A DNA stretch of 64,000 nucleotides from contig NZ_JXXV01000028.1 in the NCBI RefSeq assembly GCF_000967545.1, forward strand, positions 186,001-250,000, in the 5' to 3' direction. How positions within the stretch are numbered: the stretch's first letter is position 1; each line of letters opens with the position of its first letter. Below the pieces are notes generated by a model that worked only from the letters and a program-made list of their open reading frames with translations, did no database searches and had not been told where the DNA came from. Source of the stretch: Vibrio galatheae (GTDB lineage Bacteria > Pseudomonadota > Gammaproteobacteria > Enterobacterales > Vibrionaceae). Positions 54,038 to 63,301 of the stretch are shown one piece after another. The translations under genes were made by a program, and so were the position numbers.

Positions 54038-54498
54038 TGTTGACTCCTGATTTTCATTTCTTTTAATTTGTCTTCAGAGGGGACGTACACATTCAACTGA
54101 CAGTTGGCTACGACCTGCTTCCCTAACTCTATCCGCGCACTAAACACCGCCATCCCATTTTCTTCCATCATTTTTTCGGCGTAGACATCAAGCACTTGGC
54201 CCAGTCCAAACTGGTCACAATGGGAGGTGTAACGTCGGCTACCGAGCAGGAAGCCTATCGGCGGTTGCTGGCCTTGCTGTCTTGCATGATAGCCAGACCA
54301 CGCGGCGACCGATTGCGCCATAAACTCAATGCCAACATAGGCTGGAACCGTTTTCGATTGTGAATTGAAGAACGGATTCTTCTCGCCCACATCAACCTGA
54401 CAGTGAATCGTATCTTGTTGTATGTCGAGCGCACGATCAATCAGTATCATCGGCTCATTATGGGGTAGTAGCTGGCCAATATCGGGATAGTTAGTCAT
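54034..54498 (-). CDS. apeP: Aryl polyene 3-hydroxyacyl-ACP dehydratase ApeP
   Basis: Hotdog-fold dehydratase of 154 residues that removes water from the hydroxyacyl intermediate, giving one conjugated double bond per cycle. LLPHNEPMILIDRA near the start carries the FabZ-like His, and VGIEFMAQSVAAWSGY forms the central hotdog helix with its acidic residue. In known systems it works with the partner dehydratase ApeI. The ATG at 54498 overlaps the apeO end by eight bases; a TTG four codons earlier is also possible. The family match is to ApeP and to FabA-like proteins. Confidence 0.86.
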   Translation of the reverse strand: MTNYPDIGQLLPHNEPMILIDRALDIQQDTIHCQVDVGEKNPFFNSQSKTVPAYVGIEFMAQSVAAWSGYHARQQGQQPPIGFLLGSRRYTSHCDQFGLGQVLDVYAEKMMEENGMAVFSARIELGKQVVANCQLNVYVPSEDKLKEMKIRSQQ

Positions 54499-55678
54499 GG
54501 GCGTAACCAAAAATTAGACTGATGTTGTTACCACCAAAGGCAAACGAGTTGCTCAAAATTGCTTTACCTTGCAGTTTAATTGGCGTTTCAACCAATGAAA
54601 CCTCAATATCTTCCGCTTTATCTTGGCAATGCTGAATGGGCAGTGGTAAATCATGTTTTAAAATGTGCCAGGCAATCGCAGCTTCCGTGGTACTTGCGGC
54701 ACCTAAAGTATGACCAGTCAATGGCTTGGTCGAGCTAACCGGAACTTGGTCGGAAAATAAACGATAGATGGCTTTACTTTCCATACTATCGTTGAGTGGA
54801 GTTGCTGTCCCGTGTGCATTGATATAGCCAATGTCTTTGCTGGTCAACCCTGCATCGTCGAGCGCTTTTTTCATGGCTTGCTCTGCGCCAACCCCTTCAG
54901 GATGAGGTGCAGAAATGTGGTGAGCATCAGAGCTGTCACCGGCACCAAGCAGCGCGACTTTGGCGGGGGTGTTGCTGAGCAACATTAGTGCTGCTGACTC
55001 GCCGATATTGATCCCATCACGAGCCTGACTAAACGGCACACAAAGGTTGTTTGACAATGCCTCTAATCCATTAAAGCCGTTTAATGTCAGTCGGCAGAGA
55101 GTATCGACTCCACCAACAATCACAGCATCCACCAATCCGCTGCGTAGCAATCTCTGGGCGGTGATAAAGACACGACCACTGGATGAGCAGGCGGTTGATA
55201 CCGCGTAGCATGGCCCACTGAGGCCAAAGTAAGCTGCGATGAAGTCGCAGGTGTTACCTAGCTCTTGTTTACGGTAGTGGAATGCTTGAGGAAAGCTGCT
55301 GCTGGTCAATTTTTGTTGGTAGGCAATTTCGCCGTCGGCAATGCCCGATGTACTGGTGCCAATAATAACCGCTATCCTTGATGCGCCAAATTCGTCTATT
55401 GCTTGCTGGACACTTGCCTCGATTTGTTGCATAGCGGATAGAGCAAGTTGATTGTTATAACTGTTGAAATCGCTCAGGTGTGGTGGAATTTCGGGCAGTA
55501 CTTCTTTTACTCGACCAACGATGGTTGAGGTAGCGGTATTGAGGACATGGTCATCTCGTACCATATTGGATGCGCGTTGACCGGATAGGCACTGATGAAT
55601 TGCGATATTCTCTGAGCCCATCGCAGAATGAAAGCCACAATCTTGGATAAAAATGGGTCTAGAAACGTGTGTTGGCAT
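54491..55678 (-). CDS. apeO: Aryl polyene beta-ketoacyl-ACP synthase ApeO
   Basis: Ketosynthase of 395 residues, the main chain-extending enzyme, which in studied clusters pairs with a chain-length factor (ApeC, not in this window). Cys164 in STACSSSGR, the His in NAHGTATPLND and the His in PLTGHTLGAAS complete the triad. The N-terminus is shorter than in FabF and starts PTHVSRPIFIQDCG. It follows apeN by 21 bases and overlaps apeP. Confidence 0.87.
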   Translation of the reverse strand: MPTHVSRPIFIQDCGFHSAMGSENIAIHQCLSGQRASNMVRDDHVLNTATSTIVGRVKEVLPEIPPHLSDFNSYNNQLALSAMQQIEASVQQAIDEFGASRIAVIIGTSTSGIADGEIAYQQKLTSSSFPQAFHYRKQELGNTCDFIAAYFGLSGPCYAVSTACSSSGRVFITAQRLLRSGLVDAVIVGGVDTLCRLTLNGFNGLEALSNNLCVPFSQARDGINIGESAALMLLSNTPAKVALLGAGDSSDAHHISAPHPEGVGAEQAMKKALDDAGLTSKDIGYINAHGTATPLNDSMESKAIYRLFSDQVPVSSTKPLTGHTLGAASTTEAAIAWHILKHDLPLPIQHCQDKAEDIEVSLVETPIKLQGKAILSNSFAFGGNNISLIFGYAHD

Positions 55679-55699
55679 GATGGCTATCTATGGTGTTGG

Positions 55700-56311
55700 T
55701 TAAGCTCTATTAAATTGAAGCGTTTTAATTTTAATCGTGTAGTTGTCAGTCAAATGATGAAAAACAATCTCTCCTGCTAGCCTATCTGAGCTGCTGTACT
55801 GGATGTCGATAACTTGGTTGCCATTATTGTCGAATATGGCTCGTGAGTTGGCATTATCGACCATATGCCACCTTACCTTATTTAATGGGGCTTCCCAAGC
55901 AGAATCAGGCCAGAGCGTGATCATCAGATTAAATAGTACCTGCTCTGGTGCAGGCAAAACACCGCTTAGTCCGTTCATCACCTCGGTGTCGACTTTATCA
56001 TCTTGATAGTTGAGGGATAATACCCTTGTTCCCCAAGATGAAAAGCCCGCCAGAACCAACTGGTTGCCAGAGACTTGCAATTGCACGGGCAATTGCTCTG
56101 TACGATGGTTATCCCCTTGATTCCATGTCGCCTCAATAAGCTGGCTTGCTGTCACCGCATAGCCTAGAGAATCTGGGCTGGGTAACTGCAGTTGCTGGTT
56201 TTGAGTAATGCTGACGGTGGGGGCGCTACTGTGTGGCGCTAACGTACAAGCACTCAACACCATGCTAAGTAAAGTGGTTGAGATGATTTTTCCCACGAGA
56301 TGAAACTTCAT
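55700..56311 (-). CDS. apeN: DUF3261 lipoprotein ApeN
   Basis: Outer-membrane-directed lipoprotein of 203 residues. The signal sequence ends in the lipobox LSAC (Cys22), and the residues after it (TL) give no inner-membrane retention signal. The rest is beta-rich and matches the DUF3261 family found in APE clusters. It is thought to work with the LolA-like ApeL and the MMPL protein ApeM in moving the finished polyene lipid to the outer membrane. Its ATG overlaps the apeM stop (ATGA). Confidence 0.82.
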   Translation of the reverse strand: MKFHLVGKIISTTLLSMVLSACTLAPHSSAPTVSITQNQQLQLPSPDSLGYAVTASQLIEATWNQGDNHRTEQLPVQLQVSGNQLVLAGFSSWGTRVLSLNYQDDKVDTEVMNGLSGVLPAPEQVLFNLMITLWPDSAWEAPLNKVRWHMVDNANSRAIFDNNGNQVIDIQYSSSDRLAGEIVFHHLTDNYTIKIKTLQFNRA

Positions 56312-58656
56312 TGCTGTTTCCTATCTTCGATTGCTAAGGGTGACAGTAGCCAAGCGACAAAGATACCGCTTAACACTGTGATACCAAAGCTATGTATCGC
56401 ATGTGTTTGGCTCAGAGAAAGCAAACCAAAAGAGAGTAAGGTGGTCAACGCTGACAGGGTAATGGCCAGTAATGTACTGTGGCTGCGTGCTTTTTCTGCA
56501 AAAAACAGCGTGTAGTCGATACCAATCCCAACAATAAGAATCAGAGCGAGTAAATTGAATAGATTGAGTGTTGAACCCACAGCAGTAGCGGCCGCTAAGC
56601 CTGCCACACAAGCAATTAATGATGGGATGAGAATTTTAAATGCGTGTTTTAGCCCATAGCGTTTTGCCAATAACAGGGCAATAACGGTGAGTGCGCCAAT
56701 TAACAGCTCCATCACTTTAACGCGATAGTCGGCAAACAGGATTGAGATTTCCTCGGCTTTATCGAGGTAACTGATATCGTTCTGTTGTGCGGCAAAGGCT
56801 CTGACTTCTTCAACTGCATTTAGCCCACTGAGAACCACTACGGCGGCGACTTGCTTATCGACTTGACCGACATAAAGAAAACGCACAGCTTCAGATACTG
56901 GATGTGCGAGGTAGTCTTGTACAGATACAGCAGTGAATAGCTGGTTTAGACTCGGTAATGTGGTCAGTTTTAAGTTGCTTTGCAGTTGAGCGGCTTGATT
57001 TGCGTAAAGTGATGCAATCAGTTGGTGATCCTGCTCCTGACGCGAAAACGATCCAAGATACTGACTTAGACTTTGATAACCTTGAATCTTATCCTGTTGT
57101 TGCCACGTGTTTAATCTTGTTTCCAATGACTCTAAACGCTGCATAAGCGCTTCATCGTCCTCGGCAGTGACAACCAGCATTTGTTGTGAAGATTGAATAC
57201 CGCTGAGTTGATTGATCAACTGCTCTTGCTGTTTGAGATTGTCCGGCATCGCTTGAAGTTGGCGGATATCATCGTCGTAGTGAAGATTCGCCAGCGGAAA
57301 AAGCGCAACAGCCAAGGATAGAATGGGCAGTCCGACTCTCACACGTGGCTTTTCCCACAGCATCAGCCATTGGTGCCAAATTTTTTGTCCCGGCAGCGGC
57401 CTGTCTGCGCTGGGTCTGATCGCCAGCACAGGATACCATGCCACCACAGTCGCATAGGCGGCAATTAGCCCAATGGAAGAGAACAGGGCGAGTTGTTGCA
57501 ATCCAGGAAACGGCGCGATCAGCATACCAAGGTAGCCAATTAAGCTGGTGACTAGTCCCATAGTGATCGCCGCGAATATGTGCTTAAGACCCTTTCTACT
57601 GTCCCACTGCTGACCCGCTGCCAACCGTTCTGTGAGGTAATGGAAAGCGTAGTCAATTGACACACCAATCAAACTCGCGCCAAACACTAAACTAAAGAGG
57701 TGCACTGTACCAAATATCCACGTCGTCATTGCCAGAGCCGCCAGTAAGCCAATTCCAATCGAGAGTAGGGCAAGGGACAGGGGCGCTGCGCTGCGAAATA
57801 CGCCAACAATTAACACCACGATGCCGAGTAAAGAAAATAGGCCAATCGTACTTATTTCAGACTTTGCGCTCTCAGTGCCGAACTGAGCATAGAACAGCAC
57901 GCCAGTATGCAGCATTTGGGCATCAAACTGCTCTGAGATGGAGTCCTCAATCGCGACTATTTCGGCCACACCTTGCTGGGCGTTGAGGTTGTAAGGAGAG
58001 TCATTGAGCGTGGCACTGACCAAAACGTACTTGCGATTTTCAAACGTCGTGGTGAGAAAACCTTGTTCAAGAGTGAATGCTGAGCTGAGTTGGCTTAGCT
58101 GGTTAAGGTAATCACGAAAGAGTAAAAATGGGTCGCTGGTCAGCTCTTTACCTGTGACGCCCGAAAACGGGTTGTAAAGTGATTGCAGCACATATTGAAC
58201 TTGCGCTTGGGGGTTAACTTCTAAACGCAAGCGCTGCTCTGGTGTCAACTGCTGAAAACGGTGGTTGAAATAATACTCAGCCCACTGATTTTGCTGCTTA
58301 GCGCTGACTTTTCCTACCACTTGCTTAAAGCGTCCCGTTTCAGTTAAGGATTGTGCTAACTGACTGGCGGCGCTAAACACCCGCTCATCGTTTGCTGTGA
58401 CGACAAACACGACTTTATCGCTCAAGTTGCCAGACACGGCTTCGAACGCTTGCTCTGCGACAGGGTTTTGCTTGTTAACGGGTAATAGCTTGAGAATGTT
58501 GGTTTCGATTGGCGATTGCGCAGACCACTGCCACTGTTTAGCTAACATGGCAATAAACACCAGCACGAGCGTGAGCCAGGCCAGTGCGAGCTTTTTACTC
58601 GTTATGGTTGCAATGAAACGAGCCGGGTTAGAAGCTGAATTGTGCTTGTTCAGCAT
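56308..58656 (-). CDS. apeM: MMPL/RND-type exporter ApeM
   Basis: Inner-membrane transporter of 782 residues with duplicated halves. Each half has a single N-terminal helix (about 22-42 and 430-450), a large periplasmic domain and five clustered helices (about 270-400 and 640-775). The second cluster has LILIVGIGIDYTLFFAEKARS and the first VFGASLIGVSIDYAFHYLTERL, the paired acidic MMPL helices. It likely lifts the polyene lipid from the inner membrane to the LolA-like carrier. Its start lies inside the end of apeL (29-base overlap). Confidence 0.88.
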   Translation of the reverse strand: MLNKHNSASNPARFIATITSKKLALAWLTLVLVFIAMLAKQWQWSAQSPIETNILKLLPVNKQNPVAEQAFEAVSGNLSDKVVFVVTANDERVFSAASQLAQSLTETGRFKQVVGKVSAKQQNQWAEYYFNHRFQQLTPEQRLRLEVNPQAQVQYVLQSLYNPFSGVTGKELTSDPFLLFRDYLNQLSQLSSAFTLEQGFLTTTFENRKYVLVSATLNDSPYNLNAQQGVAEIVAIEDSISEQFDAQMLHTGVLFYAQFGTESAKSEISTIGLFSLLGIVVLIVGVFRSAAPLSLALLSIGIGLLAALAMTTWIFGTVHLFSLVFGASLIGVSIDYAFHYLTERLAAGQQWDSRKGLKHIFAAITMGLVTSLIGYLGMLIAPFPGLQQLALFSSIGLIAAYATVVAWYPVLAIRPSADRPLPGQKIWHQWLMLWEKPRVRVGLPILSLAVALFPLANLHYDDDIRQLQAMPDNLKQQEQLINQLSGIQSSQQMLVVTAEDDEALMQRLESLETRLNTWQQQDKIQGYQSLSQYLGSFSRQEQDHQLIASLYANQAAQLQSNLKLTTLPSLNQLFTAVSVQDYLAHPVSEAVRFLYVGQVDKQVAAVVVLSGLNAVEEVRAFAAQQNDISYLDKAEEISILFADYRVKVMELLIGALTVIALLLAKRYGLKHAFKILIPSLIACVAGLAAATAVGSTLNLFNLLALILIVGIGIDYTLFFAEKARSHSTLLAITLSALTTLLSFGLLSLSQTHAIHSFGITVLSGIFVAWLLSPLAIEDRKQQ

Positions 58657-59236
58657 CCGTTAGTGTCTCTGGTTGGTGTGTTTGGTTGGTAAATAGGATT
58701 TGTGTTTTATCGCCACGGACCTCTTGCAGGGTTAGACCTTCGATATTTTCCTCACCCTCGAGGGTAATGGATTTAAATACGGCGTTTAACGGAGCTTGTG
58801 TTGGTGTTAACTCGATGGTCCACTGGTTAGAGCCTCGTTTAAACTCAATGTCGAACTGCTCTTGCAGTGCCTCGGTGTCTCCATGAAAGACGGCAAGAAA
58901 GACATGGCTAAAGTAAAACGCCATTGGGTTGTCTTGAGCGGTAATGACTTGTGGATCTTGGCCTGCGAAAGATTGGCGCAGTTTGTCTTGCGTTAGCACT
59001 AAGTTGACGGGAAACGGCGTGGTTTGCTGCCAAAGGAGCCCCTGCTGTTTACTTAAAGTAAATTTACCTTGCGAACTTAGCGGTTGCTCAAACATCTCGA
59101 TATGACGGAGCTGAGTAAAATCTCCGCGAACGAGACTATGCTGCGCGAGCTGTGCTTGCAGAGAATCGAGATCGGTCACTTGTGCCCAGCTAAGTGTCGA
59201 AAAAGCGATGAGGGCGAGTGTCAGCCATTTGTTCAT
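58628..59236 (-). CDS. apeL: LolA-like periplasmic carrier ApeL
   Basis: Periplasmic carrier of 202 residues. The signal peptide (MNKWLTLALIAFSTLSWA) is followed by a LolA-like half barrel: VRGDFTQLRHIEMFEQPLSSQGKF near 30 and GLLWQQTTPFP after it, a pattern shared with outer-membrane lipoprotein carriers. In APE clusters this protein carries the lipidated product across the periplasm. ATG 59236 overlaps the apeK stop (TAATG) and matches the signal peptide; the longer frame is rejected. Confidence 0.87.
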   Translation of the reverse strand: MNKWLTLALIAFSTLSWAQVTDLDSLQAQLAQHSLVRGDFTQLRHIEMFEQPLSSQGKFTLSKQQGLLWQQTTPFPVNLVLTQDKLRQSFAGQDPQVITAQDNPMAFYFSHVFLAVFHGDTEALQEQFDIEFKRGSNQWTIELTPTQAPLNAVFKSITLEGEENIEGLTLQEVRGDKTQILFTNQTHQPETLTDAEQAQFSF

Positions 59237-59682
59237 TAAGCGATATTTCCGTTGCGATGCCAATGCTCTACTTTATCCAACAGTACCTTAGGGGAAGCAA
59301 AGCACATCTCTTGTGAAGCCATCTCCACCGCCACTTGCATGGTGTGGCCTTTGCACATCCGCTGACCCGTTTGAGCATCATAGATAACATAATCGACGCG
59401 CAGACGGTTTTCCCACTCAGTTAACTTAGCCGTGATACGAATTTCGTGATGGAACGGAATCGCTTTGACGTATTTTACCTGAGTGCCGATGATCGGCCAC
59501 ATATAGCCAGAGGCATTCATGGCTAAGTAGCCATAGTCAATTTTGTCCATCATTACCCGACGGGCTTCTTCGAAATAGCGAAAGTAGTTGCCGTGGTAAA
59601 TAACGCCCATCGGATCTGCGTCTTGAAACGAGGTGACTAAAGTCACCTCTGCTTCGAGGGGAAAGCGAGTTGGTTGTTCCAT
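59236..59682 (-). CDS. apeK: Acyl-CoA/ACP thioesterase ApeK
   Basis: Hotdog-fold thioesterase of the 4-hydroxybenzoyl-CoA type, 148 residues. The active-site block DADPMGVIYHGNYFRYFEEA (about 22-41) contains the catalytic Asp and the typical HGNYFRYFEEAR. It probably releases or edits acyl chains on the APE carrier proteins. It overlaps apeL and the ammonia lyase gene by one base each, so all are co-translated. Confidence 0.88.
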   Translation of the reverse strand: MEQPTRFPLEAEVTLVTSFQDADPMGVIYHGNYFRYFEEARRVMMDKIDYGYLAMNASGYMWPIIGTQVKYVKAIPFHHEIRITAKLTEWENRLRVDYVIYDAQTGQRMCKGHTMQVAVEMASQEMCFASPKVLLDKVEHWHRNGNIA

Positions 59683-61235
59683 TACGCCTCCGAATACAAC
59701 GACCAGTGACGTTGTTGGATACGAGCGATGAAGTGGCGCAGATCGTTTTCTAGTGGGCGATCTTCAACCACATATTCAAACTCAGCCAAAACCGCATCAC
59801 GAATCATCTTCAGATTTTCGCTCATATGGTGCTCATCAAGTTCGTTGTGATGGCGGCGAATTTCGACTGCTTGAACACTGGCGAGCAACGATGCTGCTGC
59901 GACTTGCTCCGTCAACTCTAGCACACGCAAACAGTCTCGTGCCGCGATGGTTCCCATACTGACCTTATCTTGGTTGTGGCATTCAGTCGAACGAGAAAAA
60001 ACACTCGCTGGCATAGTGTGTTTGAGCGCTTCTGCCGTCCAAGCCGAGATACCAATTTGCACTGCTTTAAAACCGTGGTTGATCGGCTTACGTGCACCTT
60101 CGGCACCCGTTAGGTTAAATGGCAGACCGTTGTTGAATTTGTAATCCATTAACTGCGCCATTTGGCGATCGAGCAGATCAGCAAGATTGGCAATACCGGT
60201 TTTTAGTGTATCCATTGCCATTGCAATATGACCGCCGTAGAAGTGTCCACCGTGCAATACGCGCTCATTGTCGCCATCGATAATAGGATTGTCGTTAGCG
60301 CTGTTGAGCTCGTTTTCTATCATTGAACGTAGCCAAGGAAGCGAATCCTGAACTACACCGATCACATGAGGTGCACAGCGCAATGAGTATCTATCTTGCA
60401 GGCGATCACTGTTACGTGGTGGTCGCTCAGCTTTTAGATCGTCACGCAGCCATGCGGCAACTTGCTGTTGACCTGGGTGAGGTTTGACCGCAAACAGTGC
60501 TTCGTCAAAGTGGAAGTCATTACCATGCATGCCAACAGAAACCATAGCGGTGATCTTGGTACATAGTTGGGCTAAGTACTCGGCACGTTTGTAGGCGAGG
60601 CAGGCCAATGCGGTCATGACTGATGTACCGTTCATCAGCGCTAAACCTTCTTTGGGTTTGAGCTGAATCGGGTCAATATTCAGTTGGGCAAACACTTCCG
60701 CTGTTGGGCGCACTTCACCTTGGTAAATCACGTCTCGTTCACCAATCAGCGCCGCGGCTAAGTATGACAGCGGGGTTAAATCACCACTGGCTCCGACAGA
60801 TCCTTCTTGTGGAATACGCGGCGCAATATCTTGGTTGATGAGGGTCACGATCTGGTTAAGCAAGTCATGGGTAACACCAGAAACACCTTGGGCAAGTGAG
60901 CATAGGCGAGTCGCCAACACGGCACGCGCTTGTTCGTGAGTCAGTATGTCTCCAAGACCACAACCGTGGAAGCGGGTTAAATGCAACGGCAATTCGTCGA
61001 CTAAGTTGGGTGGAATTGCGACAGTACAAGAGTCACCATAGCCGGTTGTTACGCCATAAATGACGCCTTCTTCTTTTAGCAATCGCTCTAAAAAGGCGAC
61101 ACCGCGATCGATCTTAGCGGTGAACTCATCACTGCTGTTAAGAGTGGCATCGGCACCTTGGGCGATAGCAACCACGTCTTCTATGGTCAGCGCCTGTGCG
61201 CCAAACGTAATGGTGTTATTTTCTTGCATCGTCAT
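59682..61235 (-). CDS. Histidine/tyrosine ammonia-lyase family protein of the APE cluster
   Basis: MIO-dependent aromatic amino acid lyase of 517 residues. The self-cyclising Ala-Ser-Gly triad is at 149-151 in GSVGASGDLTPLS, the catalytic Tyr60 in VIYGVTTGYG, and NDNPIID near 316 and QDKVSMG near 415 are conserved. The two residues that set substrate choice read Phe-His (F89-H90, in LTRFHGCGLG); histidase has Ser-His, tyrosine lyase His-Leu and phenylalanine lyase Phe-Leu. By context it makes the aryl (4-coumarate-like or cinnamate-like) starter that ApeH would activate. Start is ATG 61235 or two codons later. Confidence 0.85.
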   Translation of the reverse strand: MTMQENNTITFGAQALTIEDVVAIAQGADATLNSSDEFTAKIDRGVAFLERLLKEEGVIYGVTTGYGDSCTVAIPPNLVDELPLHLTRFHGCGLGDILTHEQARAVLATRLCSLAQGVSGVTHDLLNQIVTLINQDIAPRIPQEGSVGASGDLTPLSYLAAALIGERDVIYQGEVRPTAEVFAQLNIDPIQLKPKEGLALMNGTSVMTALACLAYKRAEYLAQLCTKITAMVSVGMHGNDFHFDEALFAVKPHPGQQQVAAWLRDDLKAERPPRNSDRLQDRYSLRCAPHVIGVVQDSLPWLRSMIENELNSANDNPIIDGDNERVLHGGHFYGGHIAMAMDTLKTGIANLADLLDRQMAQLMDYKFNNGLPFNLTGAEGARKPINHGFKAVQIGISAWTAEALKHTMPASVFSRSTECHNQDKVSMGTIAARDCLRVLELTEQVAAASLLASVQAVEIRRHHNELDEHHMSENLKMIRDAVLAEFEYVVEDRPLENDLRHFIARIQQRHWSLYSEA

Positions 61236-62934
61236 TTTTCTGATTACTTAATGTCCAAAAATTGAAAAAATTGTACCACTGCAGTGGCGCTTGCAGGGTG
61301 TAGTGTTGTAGGCGGTTCGCATAATCCTGTACCACTTTCTCTAGCGCTTGCTGTCGCGCTTGGCGAGGAAGCGTTATTTTATCGCTAAAGTGTTCGAAAT
61401 AGACGTTAAAGTGAGGCTTTTCACTCGAATCGTCTCTAAGGCCAAACAATAGGTATACCGGCGCTTTGAGCACGGAAGCAAGCATAAATGGCCCTTGTGG
61501 GAATGGCGCAGGCTTGCCTAAGAATTCAGCCCACACGGAGCGGCTCTCTTTGCTGGTGGAAGTTCGGTCACCGACGATGACCACCCATTCTCCTTGCTCA
61601 ATTTTTTGTTGCAGGAGAATGGCGGTATCTGGGCCCAACGAGCTCACTTGAATCAAGTTCAGCTCAGAATTTGGGTTGACGGCCTTCATTACGCTATTAA
61701 ATCGTTCGGCATGCTCTGTGAAAACCAACGCATTGATTTTTATGTGAGAATGACGTCGACTAAGTGCTCGGCATAACTCGATATTACCTAAATGTGAGCC
61801 TAAAAGAAGCACACCTTGGTTTTTATCGACCATTTCTTGAAAGCGTTCGTGGCCGTGAATCGTCAGGTTGTCGACATTGAAGTCGCCTTTCCATGCGGCC
61901 AGCTTATCGAGCATAGTATGCCCAAACGAAAGCAAATGCTGATAGCTATTTAATGGTTTAGGCAGTTCGATAGCTTGTTTATGAGCATAACTTTGCAACT
62001 GGGTCAGATAAATCTCAGAGGCTTGTTTGGCTTCTTTGCCTGCCAGGTGGTAATAGCGCATGACAAGTTTGAGGATCTGGTTAAACACTTTACGTCCAAG
62101 TAGGCTGTAGATAGCCAACATCAACTTGATGCCAAAAATGGTGCCTTGTTCCTGTCTCTTTGACCAATGAGTATTGCCGGCCGCTTTTTTGTTACGTTTG
62201 CGTGCCAATAAGAGAGGAATTCTCGGTATCATGCCAAAGAAAAGCTTAGTGTGCATCCAACTGATTTTTACGTTATCCCACAGTGCATCGAAATGAGAGA
62301 TACCGCCTTCAGGATAGATAACGCGTGTGTCGATAAAATCGATCTCGACACCTTCCCAATACATGCGTACTAAGATCTCTATATCAAAATCCATCCGTGT
62401 ACCAATGGAGTACTTGTCGATCACGCTGACGGTTTTTGCCACGGGGTAGGCGCGAAACCCGCACATACTGTCTTTAATCGCGAATGACAGTGTTTCTATC
62501 CACACCCAGATATGAGTAGCGTATCGGCCATAAAGGCGCGACTTCGGAACGCTTTCGTCATAGATGGGTTGACCCGATATCAGATGTTCACGATTTTGCT
62601 CAGAGCGAGCGAGCAAATTGGGCAGAGCTTCAATATCGTGTTGGCCATCGGCGTCGATTTGTATGACATGACTGTAGCCCAGTTGGTTGGCTTGGCGAAT
62701 GCCTGCCATTACAGCACCGCCTTTGCCTGCATTTTCGGCTAACGTCACTAAAGTTACGTCATCGAGGTCGGCGACCACTTTTAGAGCTTGTTTTGTTTCG
62801 CTGTTGCTGCCGTCATCAACCACAATAAAAGGGAGTGCAAAAGGTTTAAGTGATGACACCACAGCAGCAATGGTACTGCCATGGTTGTAGCATGGGATAA
62901 GAAAACAGGCTTGATAATTTTCCACCTTATTCAC
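61216..62934 (-). CDS. apeJ: Glycosyltransferase-acyltransferase fusion ApeJ
   Basis: Two-domain protein of 572 residues. Residues 1-250 are a GT2 glycosyltransferase (FLIPCYNHGSTIA at the start, VVDDGSN, and the metal-binding DAD at 94-96). Residues about 290-560 are an LpxL/HtrB-like lipid acyltransferase with the H-x4-E dyad SHLGNIE (His381, Glu386) and PFPQGPFMLA. It probably builds the lipid or sugar anchor that holds the aryl polyene in the membrane. It overlaps apeI by eight bases and the lyase gene by 20. Confidence 0.88.
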   Translation of the reverse strand: MNKVENYQACFLIPCYNHGSTIAAVVSSLKPFALPFIVVDDGSNSETKQALKVVADLDDVTLVTLAENAGKGGAVMAGIRQANQLGYSHVIQIDADGQHDIEALPNLLARSEQNREHLISGQPIYDESVPKSRLYGRYATHIWVWIETLSFAIKDSMCGFRAYPVAKTVSVIDKYSIGTRMDFDIEILVRMYWEGVEIDFIDTRVIYPEGGISHFDALWDNVKISWMHTKLFFGMIPRIPLLLARKRNKKAAGNTHWSKRQEQGTIFGIKLMLAIYSLLGRKVFNQILKLVMRYYHLAGKEAKQASEIYLTQLQSYAHKQAIELPKPLNSYQHLLSFGHTMLDKLAAWKGDFNVDNLTIHGHERFQEMVDKNQGVLLLGSHLGNIELCRALSRRHSHIKINALVFTEHAERFNSVMKAVNPNSELNLIQVSSLGPDTAILLQQKIEQGEWVVIVGDRTSTSKESRSVWAEFLGKPAPFPQGPFMLASVLKAPVYLLFGLRDDSSEKPHFNVYFEHFSDKITLPRQARQQALEKVVQDYANRLQHYTLQAPLQWYNFFNFWTLSNQKNDDARK

Positions 62935-63286
62935 CTAACTTCATTTTTCCTGAAGAGTGAACAACCATACGGTCAGCTTGTTGTGAACTGTATTTAAATG
63001 CCAGTTTGTGTTTACTGCTGTCCCAGTTTAAAACAAGAGTGACTTTCGCATCAGGCCGAATCGGCTCTTGAAACTTAATCACCTCCATTCCTTTAAACGT
63101 TACTGGCGTATCTAAGTATTCAACCGCGTAAAATAGCGCCCAATCTATTTGGGTGACACCTGGCAGCAATGGGAAGTGATTAAAGTGACCACGGAAGTCC
63201 AAGAGATCAGCGTCAACCTTGAGGGTAAGTATCGCCTCAGACTCTGCTGTCTCTACATCTATGATCGTTGGTTTTCTTTTATCCAT
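62927..63286 (-). CDS. apeI: Aryl polyene 3-hydroxyacyl-ACP dehydratase ApeI
   Basis: Short hotdog-fold protein of 119 residues. RGHFNHFPLLPGVTQIDWA (about 32-50) is the FabZ-like active segment with the catalytic His in FNHFP, and the rest of the fold is compact. In APE clusters it dehydrates hydroxyacyl intermediates together with ApeP. It lies 15 bases after apeH and overlaps apeJ. Confidence 0.85.
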   Translation of the reverse strand: MDKRKPTIIDVETAESEAILTLKVDADLLDFRGHFNHFPLLPGVTQIDWALFYAVEYLDTPVTFKGMEVIKFQEPIRPDAKVTLVLNWDSSKHKLAFKYSSQQADRMVVHSSGKMKLGE

Positions 63287-63301
63287 ATGATTATTATATC
63301 T

